Positions 25,552-34,081 of a stretch of 64,000 nt of DNA are shown in pieces. A program made the position numbers and the translations under genes. The notes under the pieces were generated by a model. The model was not told the origin of the DNA, searched no databases, and worked only from the letters and a program-made list of their open reading frames with translations. Source of the stretch: UTCHB3 sp964531325 (GTDB lineage Bacteria > Bacteroidota > Ignavibacteria > Ignavibacteriales > Ignavibacteriaceae); contig CAZHCW010000013.1 in the NCBI GenBank assembly GCA_964531325.1, positions 46,365 to 110,364 on the forward strand, given 5' to 3'. Position 1 is the first letter of the stretch. Every line of letters starts with the position of its first letter.

Positions 25552-27504
25552 ATGTTAAAGAAAATTCAAATCCTCGTTCTGGTGGTCATGTTGCTTCCGA
25601 TGATCTTCATCGTTGGTTGCGGCAAAAGTTCATCTTCGCTTGATACGGGTGATGCAGCACAAAGAGTGTATGTAAAACCCGGAGAATATGACGAATTTTA
25701 TTCATTTATGTCGGGTGGATTCAGCGGACAACTCTCCGTTTACGGAATCCCTTCAGGTAGATTATTTAAGGTTATTCCTGTATTTTCTCAAAATCCAGAG
25801 ACAGGATATGGTTACTCTGAAGAAACAAAAGCTATGTTAAATACTTCTCACGGGTTTATTCCCTGGGATGATGCACATCACCCGTCACTTTCACAAAGTG
25901 ATGGTATGGCTGACGGTAAATGGATTTTTATCAACGCAAACAATACTCCCAGAATCGCAAGAATCGATTTGAAGGAGTTTGAAACTGCTGAGATTATAGA
26001 AATTCCCAACTCTGCCGGAAATCATGGTTCACCTTTTACAACCGAAAATTCTGAGTATGTTGTTGCCTCCACAAGATTTTCTCTTCCTATCCCCAACCAG
26101 GATGTTGATATTAAATCATATAAAGAAAATTTTAAAGGCACCATCTCTTTCATCAAAGTTAATCCGGAAAATGGAAGGATGAATCTTGAATTCCAGATTC
26201 TTGCTCCCGGATTTAATTATGACCTCGCCCGCGCAGGGAAAGGTCCTTCACACGGTTGGGCATTTTTTACATCCTACAATTCGGAACAGGCAAACACTCT
26301 GCTCGAGATAAACGCTTCTAAAAATGATAAAGATTTTATTGCGGCAGTAAACTGGAAAAAAGCCGAAGAATATGTAAAAGCCGGAAAAGCAAAAGCGATG
26401 CCTGCTGACTACTACCACAATTATGTGGATGAGAAGACCAGAGTAGCAAAATCTGAGCAACTTAAAACGGTAATGGTTCTCGATCCAAAAGATTGTCCCG
26501 GAATGATCTATTTCCTGCCAACACCAAAATCTCCTCACGGAGTGGATGTGGACCCGACAGGTGAATATATTGTGGCCGGTGGAAAACTTGCAACCGTTCT
26601 CCCTGTTCACTCATTCTCCAAAATGATCAAAGCAATCGACGGCAAAAAGTTTGATGGCGAAATAGATGGTATCCCCATTCTTAAGTATGCAGAAGTTAAT
26701 GCCGGTGAAGTTCAGAATCCAGGATTGGGACCTCTCCACACAGAATTTGACGAAAAAGGTTTTGCTTATACTTCGGCGTTCATTTCTTCAGAAGTTGTAA
26801 AATGGAAACTTGGTACCTGGGAAGTGGTTGACAGAATACCCGTATATTATTCAATTGGCCACTTGATGGTAATGGGCGGCGATACTAAAAAACCATTTGG
26901 TAAATACCTTGTTGCTCTAAATAAAATTACCAAAGACAGATACCTCCCAACAGGACCGATGCTTACACAATCTGCCCAGTTGATTGATATCAGCGGTGAT
27001 AAAATGAAACTGCTGCTCGATTTTCCAACAATCGGTGAACCTCACTATGCTCAAGGAATTAAAGCCGATATCCTCACAAAAGATTTTATGAAAATCTATA
27101 AAAATGAGGATAACGGTAACCCCTATGCAACCAAAGGTGAAAAGGATGCAAAAGTTGTCAGAGAAGGGAGTACCGTAAGAGTTTACATGACTGCCTCCAG
27201 AAGCCACTTTGCTCCCGACAATATCGAAGGAATTAAAGTTGGCGACAAGGTCTATTTCCATGTAACCAATCTTGAACAGGATTGGGATGTTCCACATGGA
27301 TTTGCAGTTAAAGGAATGACCAATTCCGAACTCCTTATTATGCCGGGTGAAACAAGAACGATCTTGTGGGAACCAAAACAACCCGGAATTTATCCTTTCT
27401 ATTGCTCCGATTTTTGTTCAGCTCTCCACCAGGAAATGTCAGGTTACTTAAGAGTATCCCCGGCTAATGCCAATGTGGAATTAAAGTTCGGAACCGGAAA
27501 ATAG
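25552..27504 (+). CDS. nosZ: Nitrous-oxide reductase, clade II (Sec-dependent)
   Basis: Periplasmic copper enzyme reducing N2O to N2. The N-terminus is a Sec-type lipoprotein signal (FIVGC), without the twin-arginine motif of clade I. A seven-bladed propeller holds CuZ histidines, for example DDAHHPSLSQSDG, GSPFTTE, SPHGVDVDPTG and GPLHTEFD. The C-terminal cupredoxin CuA domain has His582 (VPHGF), Cys618 and Cys622 (YCSDFC), His626 and Met629 (HQEM), a complete ligand set. The 650-residue length fits clade II. Nothing suggests inactivation. It sits second in the cluster between its cytochrome and a nosB-like membrane protein. Confidence 0.97.
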   Translation: MLKKIQILVLVVMLLPMIFIVGCGKSSSSLDTGDAAQRVYVKPGEYDEFYSFMSGGFSGQLSVYGIPSGRLFKVIPVFSQNPETGYGYSEETKAMLNTSHGFIPWDDAHHPSLSQSDGMADGKWIFINANNTPRIARIDLKEFETAEIIEIPNSAGNHGSPFTTENSEYVVASTRFSLPIPNQDVDIKSYKENFKGTISFIKVNPENGRMNLEFQILAPGFNYDLARAGKGPSHGWAFFTSYNSEQANTLLEINASKNDKDFIAAVNWKKAEEYVKAGKAKAMPADYYHNYVDEKTRVAKSEQLKTVMVLDPKDCPGMIYFLPTPKSPHGVDVDPTGEYIVAGGKLATVLPVHSFSKMIKAIDGKKFDGEIDGIPILKYAEVNAGEVQNPGLGPLHTEFDEKGFAYTSAFISSEVVKWKLGTWEVVDRIPVYYSIGHLMVMGGDTKKPFGKYLVALNKITKDRYLPTGPMLTQSAQLIDISGDKMKLLLDFPTIGEPHYAQGIKADILTKDFMKIYKNEDNGNPYATKGEKDAKVVREGSTVRVYMTASRSHFAPDNIEGIKVGDKVYFHVTNLEQDWDVPHGFAVKGMTNSELLIMPGETRTILWEPKQPGIYPFYCSDFCSALHQEMSGYLRVSPANANVELKFGTGK

Positions 27505-27516
27505 TGTGATTTATTG

Positions 27517-27552
27517 AGTGGAACCCATAAATAACAGGGAATGGGTTCCACT
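27517..27552 (+). promoter_or_regulatory. Stem-loop between nosZ and the nosB-like gene
   Basis: A perfect 12-bp stem (AGTGGAACCCAT at 27517-27528 with ATGGGTTCCACT at 27541-27552) with a 12-base loop, and no T run after it. It is therefore not a classical terminator. Such structures commonly protect the upstream message 3' end or partly attenuate transcription, which would let nosZ accumulate above the accessory genes. Confidence 0.7.
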
Positions 27553-27574
27553 TCAGTCTTAAACGGAAACTAAA

Positions 27575-28159
27575 ATGAAAACGAAATCAAAATATCTTGT
27601 TATTATCGGATCTATCCTCCTTCTCGGAACTTTCATTTTCCCTATTTGGAAAATTGACATCGAAGCACCTCAATACCCCGAAGGGATGGGATTATATATC
27701 TGGATTAACAAGATCACAGGTGAAGGCCCTAACGACCTGAATACTCTTAACGGACTCAATCACTACATCGGGATGAAAACAATAGATGAAGAATCGATCC
27801 CCGAACTTGTCTTCATGCCATATATCATTGTAATACTCACCTTCCTCGGACTGCTTATAGCTTATAAAGGAGGCCGTGGAACAATTTTAACTCTCATCAT
27901 TCTCATTATTATGCTTGGGGCAGTTGGTATGTATGACTTTTATATGTGGGAATATGATTATGGGCACAATCTGAATCCAAACGCGCCGATAAAAGTGCCG
28001 GGGATGAGTTATCAACCACCGTTTATAGGGAGCAAACAGCTTCTGAATATAAATGCAACCTCCCTCCCATGGATCGGAAGTGCCTTTATTGGGATTTCTC
28101 TCTTATTGTTCGGAATTGCGTATCTTAATGAAAGAAAAAAGAAAGGAATACCCGCATGA
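27575..28159 (+). CDS. nosB: NosB-like integral membrane protein
   Basis: A 194-residue protein with four predicted membrane helices (about 7-25, 83-104, 107-130, 162-182) and a conserved-looking periplasmic loop (APQYPEGMGLYIWINKITGEGPNDLNTLNGLNHYIGMKTI shortened here to its ends for identification: APQYPEG and LNHYIGMK). Clade II nos clusters typically have a membrane protein of this kind right after nosZ, called nosB in Wolinella; function is unproven. The name is given by position and topology. Its stop overlaps the nosL start (ATGA). Confidence 0.7.
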   Translation: MKTKSKYLVIIGSILLLGTFIFPIWKIDIEAPQYPEGMGLYIWINKITGEGPNDLNTLNGLNHYIGMKTIDEESIPELVFMPYIIVILTFLGLLIAYKGGRGTILTLIILIIMLGAVGMYDFYMWEYDYGHNLNPNAPIKVPGMSYQPPFIGSKQLLNINATSLPWIGSAFIGISLLLFGIAYLNERKKKGIPA

Positions 28160-28596
28160 AAATCCATCTTATTATTTCGATTATCGCATCATTTATTGCA
28201 CTTGGATGCGCCGGAACCGACCCCGTCCCTATCAATTATGGCACCGACAACTGTTCTTTTTGCCAGATGCTGATTACTGATCACAGATTTGGAAGTGAAC
28301 TTATCACCCCAAAAGGGAAAGTCTTCAAATTTGACTCAATTGAGTGTCTTGTTCAATATTCACAAATGCCAAACAATTATGACAGTGAAAATACTGCCGT
28401 ATATGTAACATCCATGTTACAACCTGATGTATTGATTGACGCAAAAAGTGCAATGTTTGTCATCAGCGAGGAAATTAGCAGTCCAATGGGTGCAAATCTC
28501 GCAGCTTTTACCACGCATGAAAAAGCCAAATCCACTGTAAAAGATGAAAAGGCACAACATTACACTTGGGATAAACTGTTAAAAGAGCTCAAATAA
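28156..28596 (+). CDS. nosL: NosL copper-chaperone lipoprotein
   Basis: A 146-residue outer- or inner-membrane-anchored periplasmic protein involved in Cu(I) delivery to NosZ. Lipobox IALGC (Cys18). The copper-binding motif is NCSFCQM (Cys33, Cys36, Met38), followed by the family pattern GSELITPKGKVFKFDSIECLV with a further cysteine, and an ISSPMGANLAAF segment near the C-terminus. Translationally coupled to the preceding gene; nosD follows after one base. Confidence 0.93.
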   Translation: MKIHLIISIIASFIALGCAGTDPVPINYGTDNCSFCQMLITDHRFGSELITPKGKVFKFDSIECLVQYSQMPNNYDSENTAVYVTSMLQPDVLIDAKSAMFVISEEISSPMGANLAAFTTHEKAKSTVKDEKAQHYTWDKLLKELK

Positions 28597-28597
28597 G

Positions 28598-29830
28598 ATG
28601 AAATCAACTTCACTTTTAACAGTAATTCTCCTGTTTTCGATATCAGTTTCTGCAACTTCGATAAAAGTTGGAAAAACTGAAAAAATTAAATCGATTTCGC
28701 AGGCAATCACTCTGTCAAAACCCGGTGATACCATTACTGTGAATCAAGGTGAATATTTTGAAAGAGACATTGTGGTTCAGAAACCCCTCATTATCACAGG
28801 AATCAATTTTCCTGTGATCAATGCCGGGGGAAAAGGCTCTATCTTTCTTGTGAGATCAAACGGAGTGAAAATAAGCGGATTCCGACTGATTAATTCTGAG
28901 GTTGGTTACAAATTTGAAAATGCAGCCATACGCCTTGAAGAGGTATCCAACTGTTCAGTTGAAAACAATGACCTGTACAACAACTTTTTTGGTATTTATC
29001 TGCAAAGAACTTCCTCAATCAAGGTGATTAACAATAAAATCCACTCTTTTGCAAAGTCCGAGACAAACTCTGGAAATGGAATACATCTCTGGAATTGTGA
29101 TTCGACCGATATCACCGGAAATAAAATCTCCGGTCACCGGGATGGAATTTATCTTGAGTTTAGTAAAGATAATCTCATTAAAGGAAATTCTGCTAAAAAC
29201 AACATCCGCTATGGATTACATTTTATGTTCTCAGATAATTGTGCCTACATAAAAAACAGATTTTCAGAGAATGGTGCCGGGGTTGCAGTAATGTATTCTT
29301 CAAAAATTGAGATGGTTGAGAATTTATTCCTCAATAATAAAGGTGCTGCTTCCTACGGTCTTCTGTTGAAAGATATTAATCAATCACATGTAGCAAAAAA
29401 CACTTTCTCGGGAAACACCAAGGGAATTTATATGGAAGCTTCAGGAAGATCAGTTATTGAAAAAAATATCTTTGTAAAGAATGGATGGGCAATCGATCTG
29501 ATGGCAAATTCGATGGATAATCATTTTTCCGGGAACAGTTTTTATTCCAATAATTTTGATGTTGCCACAAATTCGAAACAGAATTTTAATACTTTTACTA
29601 AAAACTACTGGGATAATTATGCAGGTTACGACCTTAATAAAGACGGGTTTGGCGATGTTCCCTATCACCCTGTCTCTCTTTTCTCGGTAATAGTAACAGA
29701 ATATAAACCCTCCCTTATCTTGATGAGAGGGTTGTTTACAAAGTTGCTTGACCTTGCTGAAAGAGTTTTCCCATCTCTCACACCAAAACAACTAATCGAC
29801 GATAAACCGCTGATGAGGAGGATTGGATGA
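28598..29830 (+). CDS. nosD: NosD periplasmic beta-helix protein
   Basis: A 410-residue exported protein needed for maturation of the NosZ copper sites, working with the NosFY transporter. Signal peptide (about 1-19). The body is a right-handed parallel beta-helix of the CASH/pectate-lyase type with repeated N-rich turns (NNDLYNNFFGIYLQRTSSIKVINNKI, DGIYLEFSKDNLIKGN, GLHFMFSDNCAYIKNRFSENGAG), ending with the family-typical NYWDNYAGYDLNKDGFGDVPY. The stop overlaps the nosF start (ATGA). Confidence 0.93.
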   Translation: MKSTSLLTVILLFSISVSATSIKVGKTEKIKSISQAITLSKPGDTITVNQGEYFERDIVVQKPLIITGINFPVINAGGKGSIFLVRSNGVKISGFRLINSEVGYKFENAAIRLEEVSNCSVENNDLYNNFFGIYLQRTSSIKVINNKIHSFAKSETNSGNGIHLWNCDSTDITGNKISGHRDGIYLEFSKDNLIKGNSAKNNIRYGLHFMFSDNCAYIKNRFSENGAGVAVMYSSKIEMVENLFLNNKGAASYGLLLKDINQSHVAKNTFSGNTKGIYMEASGRSVIEKNIFVKNGWAIDLMANSMDNHFSGNSFYSNNFDVATNSKQNFNTFTKNYWDNYAGYDLNKDGFGDVPYHPVSLFSVIVTEYKPSLILMRGLFTKLLDLAERVFPSLTPKQLIDDKPLMRRIG

Positions 29831-30549
29831 TCAGTATAAATGGACTGAAAAAAAGTTACAAACACCATCAGGTGCTTAAATCAATCGATATTGAAATTCA
29901 GTCTGGTTCTGTAACTGCAATTGTTGGACCCAATGGATCAGGAAAAACAACCCTTTTGAAATCAATCCTCGGTTTGGTGATCCCTGACTCCGGTTCCATT
30001 TCAGTCGATGGTTCAACTATTATTGCAAGTGAAATCTACAGAAAACAAATTGGATATCTTCCCCAAAATCACGGTTTCCCTGCTAACCTTAAAGTAAGGG
30101 AATCGATTAAACTGCTTCAAGACCTAAGAACTGATGTAAAAGATTATGATCTTGAACTCTATGATAGTTTTGGACTCGAAGAATATAAAAACAAACAAAT
30201 AAAACATCTTTCAGGCGGCACCCTTCAGAAATTGTCTGCCGCGATTGCTTTCATGTTTAAGCCAACACTCTTGATTCTGGATGAACCAACCTCATCTTTG
30301 GACCCATCGGCTTCAATAATTCTAAAAGATAAAATTCGGAAAGTAAACAGCCGGGGTGTTACTGTTCTATTAACCTCTCATATTATGCCGGAGGTTGACG
30401 AACTCGCCGACGAAGTGATCTTTATGCTTGAAGGGTGTGTACGCTACAAAGGGAGTGTAACAGAGTTGAAAAACATACACGAAACACCTTCACTCGAAAA
30501 AGCTGTTGCTAATATCATCACTATGGAGTTTTCACCATGTCTGATATGA
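29827..30549 (+). CDS. nosF: NosF ABC transporter ATPase
   Basis: A 240-residue ATPase. Walker A GPNGSGKTT (34-42), Q-loop LPQNH, signature LSGGTLQKL, Walker B LLILDEPTSSLDP and switch histidine in LLTSHI. With NosY it forms the transporter that supports NosD and NosZ copper-centre assembly, probably moving a sulfur species. It overlaps nosD by four bases and nosY by thirteen. Confidence 0.93.
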   Translation: MISINGLKKSYKHHQVLKSIDIEIQSGSVTAIVGPNGSGKTTLLKSILGLVIPDSGSISVDGSTIIASEIYRKQIGYLPQNHGFPANLKVRESIKLLQDLRTDVKDYDLELYDSFGLEEYKNKQIKHLSGGTLQKLSAAIAFMFKPTLLILDEPTSSLDPSASIILKDKIRKVNSRGVTVLLTSHIMPEVDELADEVIFMLEGCVRYKGSVTELKNIHETPSLEKAVANIITMEFSPCLI

Positions 30550-31328
30550 TTAAAATATTTAAATATCAAACCCGGGATGTGATGAGATCACGACTTGTGA
30601 TTTTTTATCTGCTGTTCTTTTCCCTTTTTACCTCACTTTTGTTCCACTTCAACAGTGAAACATCAGGCGTGATTGCCAATATTTTAAGTATTAATGTCTC
30701 GTTTATGCCCTTGCTTACTCTGCTTTATGGAACCACATTCTACTACAACAGCAAGGGATATATCCTTTTTATGCTCACTCAACCGGTAAAAAGAGTAAAC
30801 CTTGTTACAGGAATCTGGCTTGGGGTGGCGGTTCCATTAGTATTGTCCCAATTGACAGGTATAACGGTACCATTTTTACTTTTTTCAAATCTTGAGGCAG
30901 AATCACTCCCGGCACTTGGTGCCTTGCTCTCTTCAAGCCTCTTTATCACAGTTATTTTTCTTGCTCTCGCTTTTTTTATTGCAATTTTACAGGATGATAA
31001 AGCAAAAGGTTTTGGACTCTCTATTACTATCTGGTTTTTGCTCGCTCTGCTATATGATGGATTTATTTTGGGTATTTCTGTTTTCTTCGCAGATTATCCA
31101 CTTGAACTTCCCCTTTTAGTGATCAGCTCATTTAATCCAATCGATCTGGCTAGAATCTTCTGCCTTATCCATTTGGATGCCTCGGCTTTAATGGGCTACA
31201 CGGGAGCAATTTTTCAGGAATATTTTCAGTCAATAATTGGCTCATTTGTCTCGCTCACTGCCTTAACTCTATGGACTTTAGTGCCTTTGAGTGGTGCACT
31301 CTATAAATTCAAAAAGAAAGATTTTTAG
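30537..31328 (+). CDS. nosY: NosY ABC transporter permease
   Basis: A 263-residue membrane permease with about six hydrophobic helices (roughly 20-38, 58-75, 97-118, 132-155, 164-188, 235-255) and a short helical N-terminus, the ABC2-type layout of NosY. The start ATG lies inside nosF, so the subunits are translationally coupled. It is the last recognisable nos gene; the Rrf2 regulator follows after 7 bases. Confidence 0.9.
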   Translation: MSDMIKIFKYQTRDVMRSRLVIFYLLFFSLFTSLLFHFNSETSGVIANILSINVSFMPLLTLLYGTTFYYNSKGYILFMLTQPVKRVNLVTGIWLGVAVPLVLSQLTGITVPFLLFSNLEAESLPALGALLSSSLFITVIFLALAFFIAILQDDKAKGFGLSITIWFLLALLYDGFILGISVFFADYPLELPLLVISSFNPIDLARIFCLIHLDASALMGYTGAIFQEYFQSIIGSFVSLTALTLWTLVPLSGALYKFKKKDF

Positions 31329-31335
31329 GAACAAA

Positions 31336-31827
31336 GTGATATTTTCGAAAAAATGTGAATACGGCTTACAAACCGTTCTACTCCTTTCGACACTCCCGTA
31401 TGGGGCGACCCTCTCAACCGGTGAGATTTCGTCTGTCCTGACTATCCCTAAAGATTTTACAGGAAAGATTTTACAAGAATTGGTAACTGCAGGACTGGTC
31501 GATTCAAGAAGGGGCAATGGCGGTGGATTTGGTCTTATACTTCCCGCATCCAAAATCAAACTCCTGGATATCATCGATGCACTCGACGGACTTGATATCT
31601 TTAACTTTTGCATTCTCGGTTTTAAAAGATGTAACCCCGATAATCCTTGTCCCGTACATCATGAATGGGATGGATTGAGGCAGATGGTTTATAATCTTTT
31701 TTCAAACACAAGTCTTGAAGATATCAAGGATAAATCAGTTAAAAAAATTGAAAACCTCTTCAACGATGAAATTAAACTTAAAATGGAAATGACTAAAGAA
31801 ATTAACAATTCAAAACTCCCGGTTTAA
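31336..31827 (+). CDS. Rrf2-family Fe-S transcriptional regulator of the nos cluster
   Basis: A winged-helix regulator, 163 residues from the GTG at 31336 (AGGA six bases before it). An earlier in-frame GTG at 31291 would lie within nosY and gives an odd leader, so it is less likely. Helix-turn-helix region LSTGEISSVLTIPKDFTGKILQELVTAGLVDSRRG is shown here by its ends LSTGEIS and LVDSRRG, then the wing GNGGGFGL. Cysteines at 92, 99 and 105 plus adjacent histidines (CPVHHEW) mirror the IscR layout (92, 98, 104, His107), so it probably carries an iron-sulfur cluster that senses NO or redox state. Likely controller of the palindromes near 24860. Confidence 0.88.
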   Translation: MIFSKKCEYGLQTVLLLSTLPYGATLSTGEISSVLTIPKDFTGKILQELVTAGLVDSRRGNGGGFGLILPASKIKLLDIIDALDGLDIFNFCILGFKRCNPDNPCPVHHEWDGLRQMVYNLFSNTSLEDIKDKSVKKIENLFNDEIKLKMEMTKEINNSKLPV

Positions 31828-31842
31828 CATACGAAGGAACAA

Positions 31843-32373
31843 ATGATGAATACTACAACTAAACCCGATTTTATTGACTCAGCACCAAAACTTGAACTTG
31901 ATGTAAGACCCTCTCTTGCCTCAGGTGTTGATCCTTTTTCACTAATTATGAAAAATATTGAAACTCTTAAGGATGGCGAAATATTACATCTGATTAACTC
32001 GTTTGAACCTCTCCCTCTATATAATGTGCTCGGGAAAAGAGGATTTGGTCATTTCACTGAAAATATTGATGGTATCTTTAATGTCTATTTTTTTAAGGAT
32101 AATCAAAGCTCAAATATCCCTGCGACGCAAAAACCAACAGTTGCAAAAATTGAAACCGTTGTAGAAATTGATGTTAGAGAACTTACGCCCCCTGAACCGA
32201 TGATGGTGATTCTCGAAAAACTTCGTGATATGGACGAAAAATCAATCCTCCTCGTCCACCACCACCGTGAACCAATGATGCTTTATGAAAAACTTGACGA
32301 AATTGGCTGGGAAGCTGTTACCAACAAGATTAACGAAAACTATTATAAAGTGGTAATAACCAGGAAGCTTTAA
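31843..32373 (+). CDS. Tandem DUF2249 protein
   Basis: A 176-residue cytoplasmic protein with two DUF2249 (TusA/SirA-like fold) domains. Domain one (about 15-85): LELDVRPSLASGVDPFSLIM then GEILHLINSFEPLPLYNVLGKRGF. Domain two (about 105-176): VEIDVRELTPPEPMMVILEKL then HHHREPMMLYEKLDEIGW. DUF2249 proteins are frequent next to denitrification and hemerythrin genes, but their biochemical role is not established. GAAGGA precedes tandem ATG codons at 31843 and 31846; either could start translation. The next gene follows after one base. Confidence 0.85.
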   Translation: MMNTTTKPDFIDSAPKLELDVRPSLASGVDPFSLIMKNIETLKDGEILHLINSFEPLPLYNVLGKRGFGHFTENIDGIFNVYFFKDNQSSNIPATQKPTVAKIETVVEIDVRELTPPEPMMVILEKLRDMDEKSILLVHHHREPMMLYEKLDEIGWEAVTNKINENYYKVVITRKL

Positions 32374-32374
32374 A

Positions 32375-33661
32375 ATGGTACCCGGATTTGCTACAAAACT
32401 TTCCCCGTCATTTAAACTCGTCTCTCTCTACTTTTTGACGGCAATTGCATCTCTGATTGCTGCGGTTGTGATGATGATAGTTGACTACAGTGGATTGCGC
32501 GGGCACCATTTTTCACCCGTCGTCCTGGCAGTTACGCACATTACAATTCTGGGCTGGATCGCACTCACAATTTTTGGAGCAATCTTTCAGTTGATATCTA
32601 TTATCCTGAAAGTGAAACTCCATTCCGAAAAACTGGCATATATTCAGTACTTTTTTCACATCACGGGAATGATCCTGCTTGTCACTTCATTTTATCTGTT
32701 CAATTTTGGGACGATGATGGTGGTTGGTGGAAGTATGTTAATGTTTGCCGTTATTCTCTTCCTCTTCAATCTTGGGATTACATTAAACAAAGGTGAAAAA
32801 AGGAATTTAACTGGAATATTTTTAGTTGCATCAAATATTTATTTGTTTCTTACTGTGTTGCTTGGACTTCTTCTTGCGATCAATCTTGGTTTCCCATTCA
32901 TCCCCGGTGATCATCTCGTTCTTTTAACTGTACATGCTCACCTTGGCGTTGCCGGCTGGATCGGTATGGTTATCGCGGGTGTTTCAATGAAATTGATCCC
33001 AATGTTTACCCTTTCACATGGATACTCGGTTAAACCTGCCTGGGGCGTCTTTATTCTGCTTAACGCAGGCGTAATGGGATTTTCCCTCTTCAGAATTTTT
33101 GGCTTGGCAGAGGCATCAGATTATGTTTTTGCTCCAATGATCGCCCTCGGATTTATACTCTTCTTTTATCAGATTATTCTGATAATCAAAAAGAGGATGA
33201 AAAAGAACCTTGATCTTGGAATAAAATTTTCACTTTTTGCATACACGGCACTCGTTGTTGGTTTGTCAATCGGAATATCAATACTGTTTAGTGGCGGAAA
33301 TGGATTCTTTGGCGATATCAATCCAAACATTATTTATGGATTTATTTTCATTTTTGGTTTTATCACACAATTGATTTTTGGACAGATGTATAAAATCATT
33401 CCGTTCCTCATCTGGTTTCACTACTATAGCAGCAAAGTGGGTTTAAGTAAGGTTCCTCTCCTTAAAGACCTGTTAAACAATAATCTCACAAAAACTCAAT
33501 ATTACGCAACAAATTCAGCATTGATCATAATTTTGGCTGGTTTGGTTTCAGGGTCAGGAGAGATTTTGTTGGGTGGATTAATCCTCTATCTTACAGGTGT
33601 TCTCCTCTTTTCATACAACATAGTTTCAATTTATTTCAAGAAAGATTCAAATGGCAACTAA
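32375..33661 (+). CDS. Haem-copper oxidase subunit I-like membrane protein
   Basis: A 428-residue protein of about twelve membrane helices. Conserved-looking histidines lie in helices: His55 (LAVTHITILGW), His95, His187 and His189 (TVHAHLGVAGW). The arrangement recalls cytochrome oxidase subunit I and NnrS, yet I see no HPEVY-like CuB motif in a sixth helix, so a complete oxidase or NO reductase active site is not supported. Position after a double DUF2249 protein in a nos cluster suggests a haem protein handling NO or electrons in the membrane; this is inference. Confidence 0.65.
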   Translation: MVPGFATKLSPSFKLVSLYFLTAIASLIAAVVMMIVDYSGLRGHHFSPVVLAVTHITILGWIALTIFGAIFQLISIILKVKLHSEKLAYIQYFFHITGMILLVTSFYLFNFGTMMVVGGSMLMFAVILFLFNLGITLNKGEKRNLTGIFLVASNIYLFLTVLLGLLLAINLGFPFIPGDHLVLLTVHAHLGVAGWIGMVIAGVSMKLIPMFTLSHGYSVKPAWGVFILLNAGVMGFSLFRIFGLAEASDYVFAPMIALGFILFFYQIILIIKKRMKKNLDLGIKFSLFAYTALVVGLSIGISILFSGGNGFFGDINPNIIYGFIFIFGFITQLIFGQMYKIIPFLIWFHYYSSKVGLSKVPLLKDLLNNNLTKTQYYATNSALIIILAGLVSGSGEILLGGLILYLTGVLLFSYNIVSIYFKKDSNGN

Positions 33662-33956
33662 AGAAGAAGTTTTGCAACAATTAACAAATGTTATTGATCC
33701 CGAATTGGGCTTGAATATTGTTGAATTGGGCTTAGTTTACGAAGTGATTATCAGAGAAGATGTCATCCTTGTGAAAATGACACTGACCACTCCAGGGTGC
33801 CCAATGCACGACAGTATTCTCGAATGGACAGAAAGACAACTTCAACAGTCATTTCCGCACCTTAGAATTTTTATCGACCTTGTGTGGGAACCCGAATGGA
33901 ACCCCCACTTGATGTCACCCGAAGCGAAACACAAACTTGACCATATGTTTGGCTGA
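33651..33956 (+). CDS. MIP18/DUF59 family protein (nos-linked copy)
   Basis: A 101-residue DUF59 domain protein related to SufT and PaaD. Motifs: VIDPELGLNIVELGLVYEV and the cysteine loop TTPGCPMHD, ending LVWEPEWNPHLMSPEA. Family members assist iron-sulfur cluster maturation. It overlaps the preceding gene by 11 bases, so it belongs to the nos transcript. A second paralogue is encoded in the suf operon at 36803-37123; the two share length and motif order but are clearly diverged. Confidence 0.88.
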   Translation: MATKEEVLQQLTNVIDPELGLNIVELGLVYEVIIREDVILVKMTLTTPGCPMHDSILEWTERQLQQSFPHLRIFIDLVWEPEWNPHLMSPEAKHKLDHMFG

Positions 33957-33980
33957 AATTAAATCATATATCTTTATAAA

Positions 33981-34063
33981 AGAACTTTAGAACTTTAGAA
34001 CAAGAGAACTTTAGAACTAGAGAACTCAAGTCACTCAAGTACTCGAGTTACTCAGGTCACTCA
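33981..34063. repeat. Tandem array of a degenerate 8-bp unit ACTYNAGA
   Basis: About ten units such as AACTTTAG, AACTAGAG, ACTCAAGT and ACTCGAGT, placed between the MIP18 gene and the cupin gene. Unit length and core match the array at 2384-2474. Confidence 0.75.
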
Positions 34064-34081
34064 AAAAAAAAGGAATCAATC

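Noticed and set aside
32375..33661. Complete cytochrome c oxidase or NO reductase catalytic subunit
   Set aside because: No CuB motif of the HPEVY kind and no subunit II or NorC-like gene adjacent.
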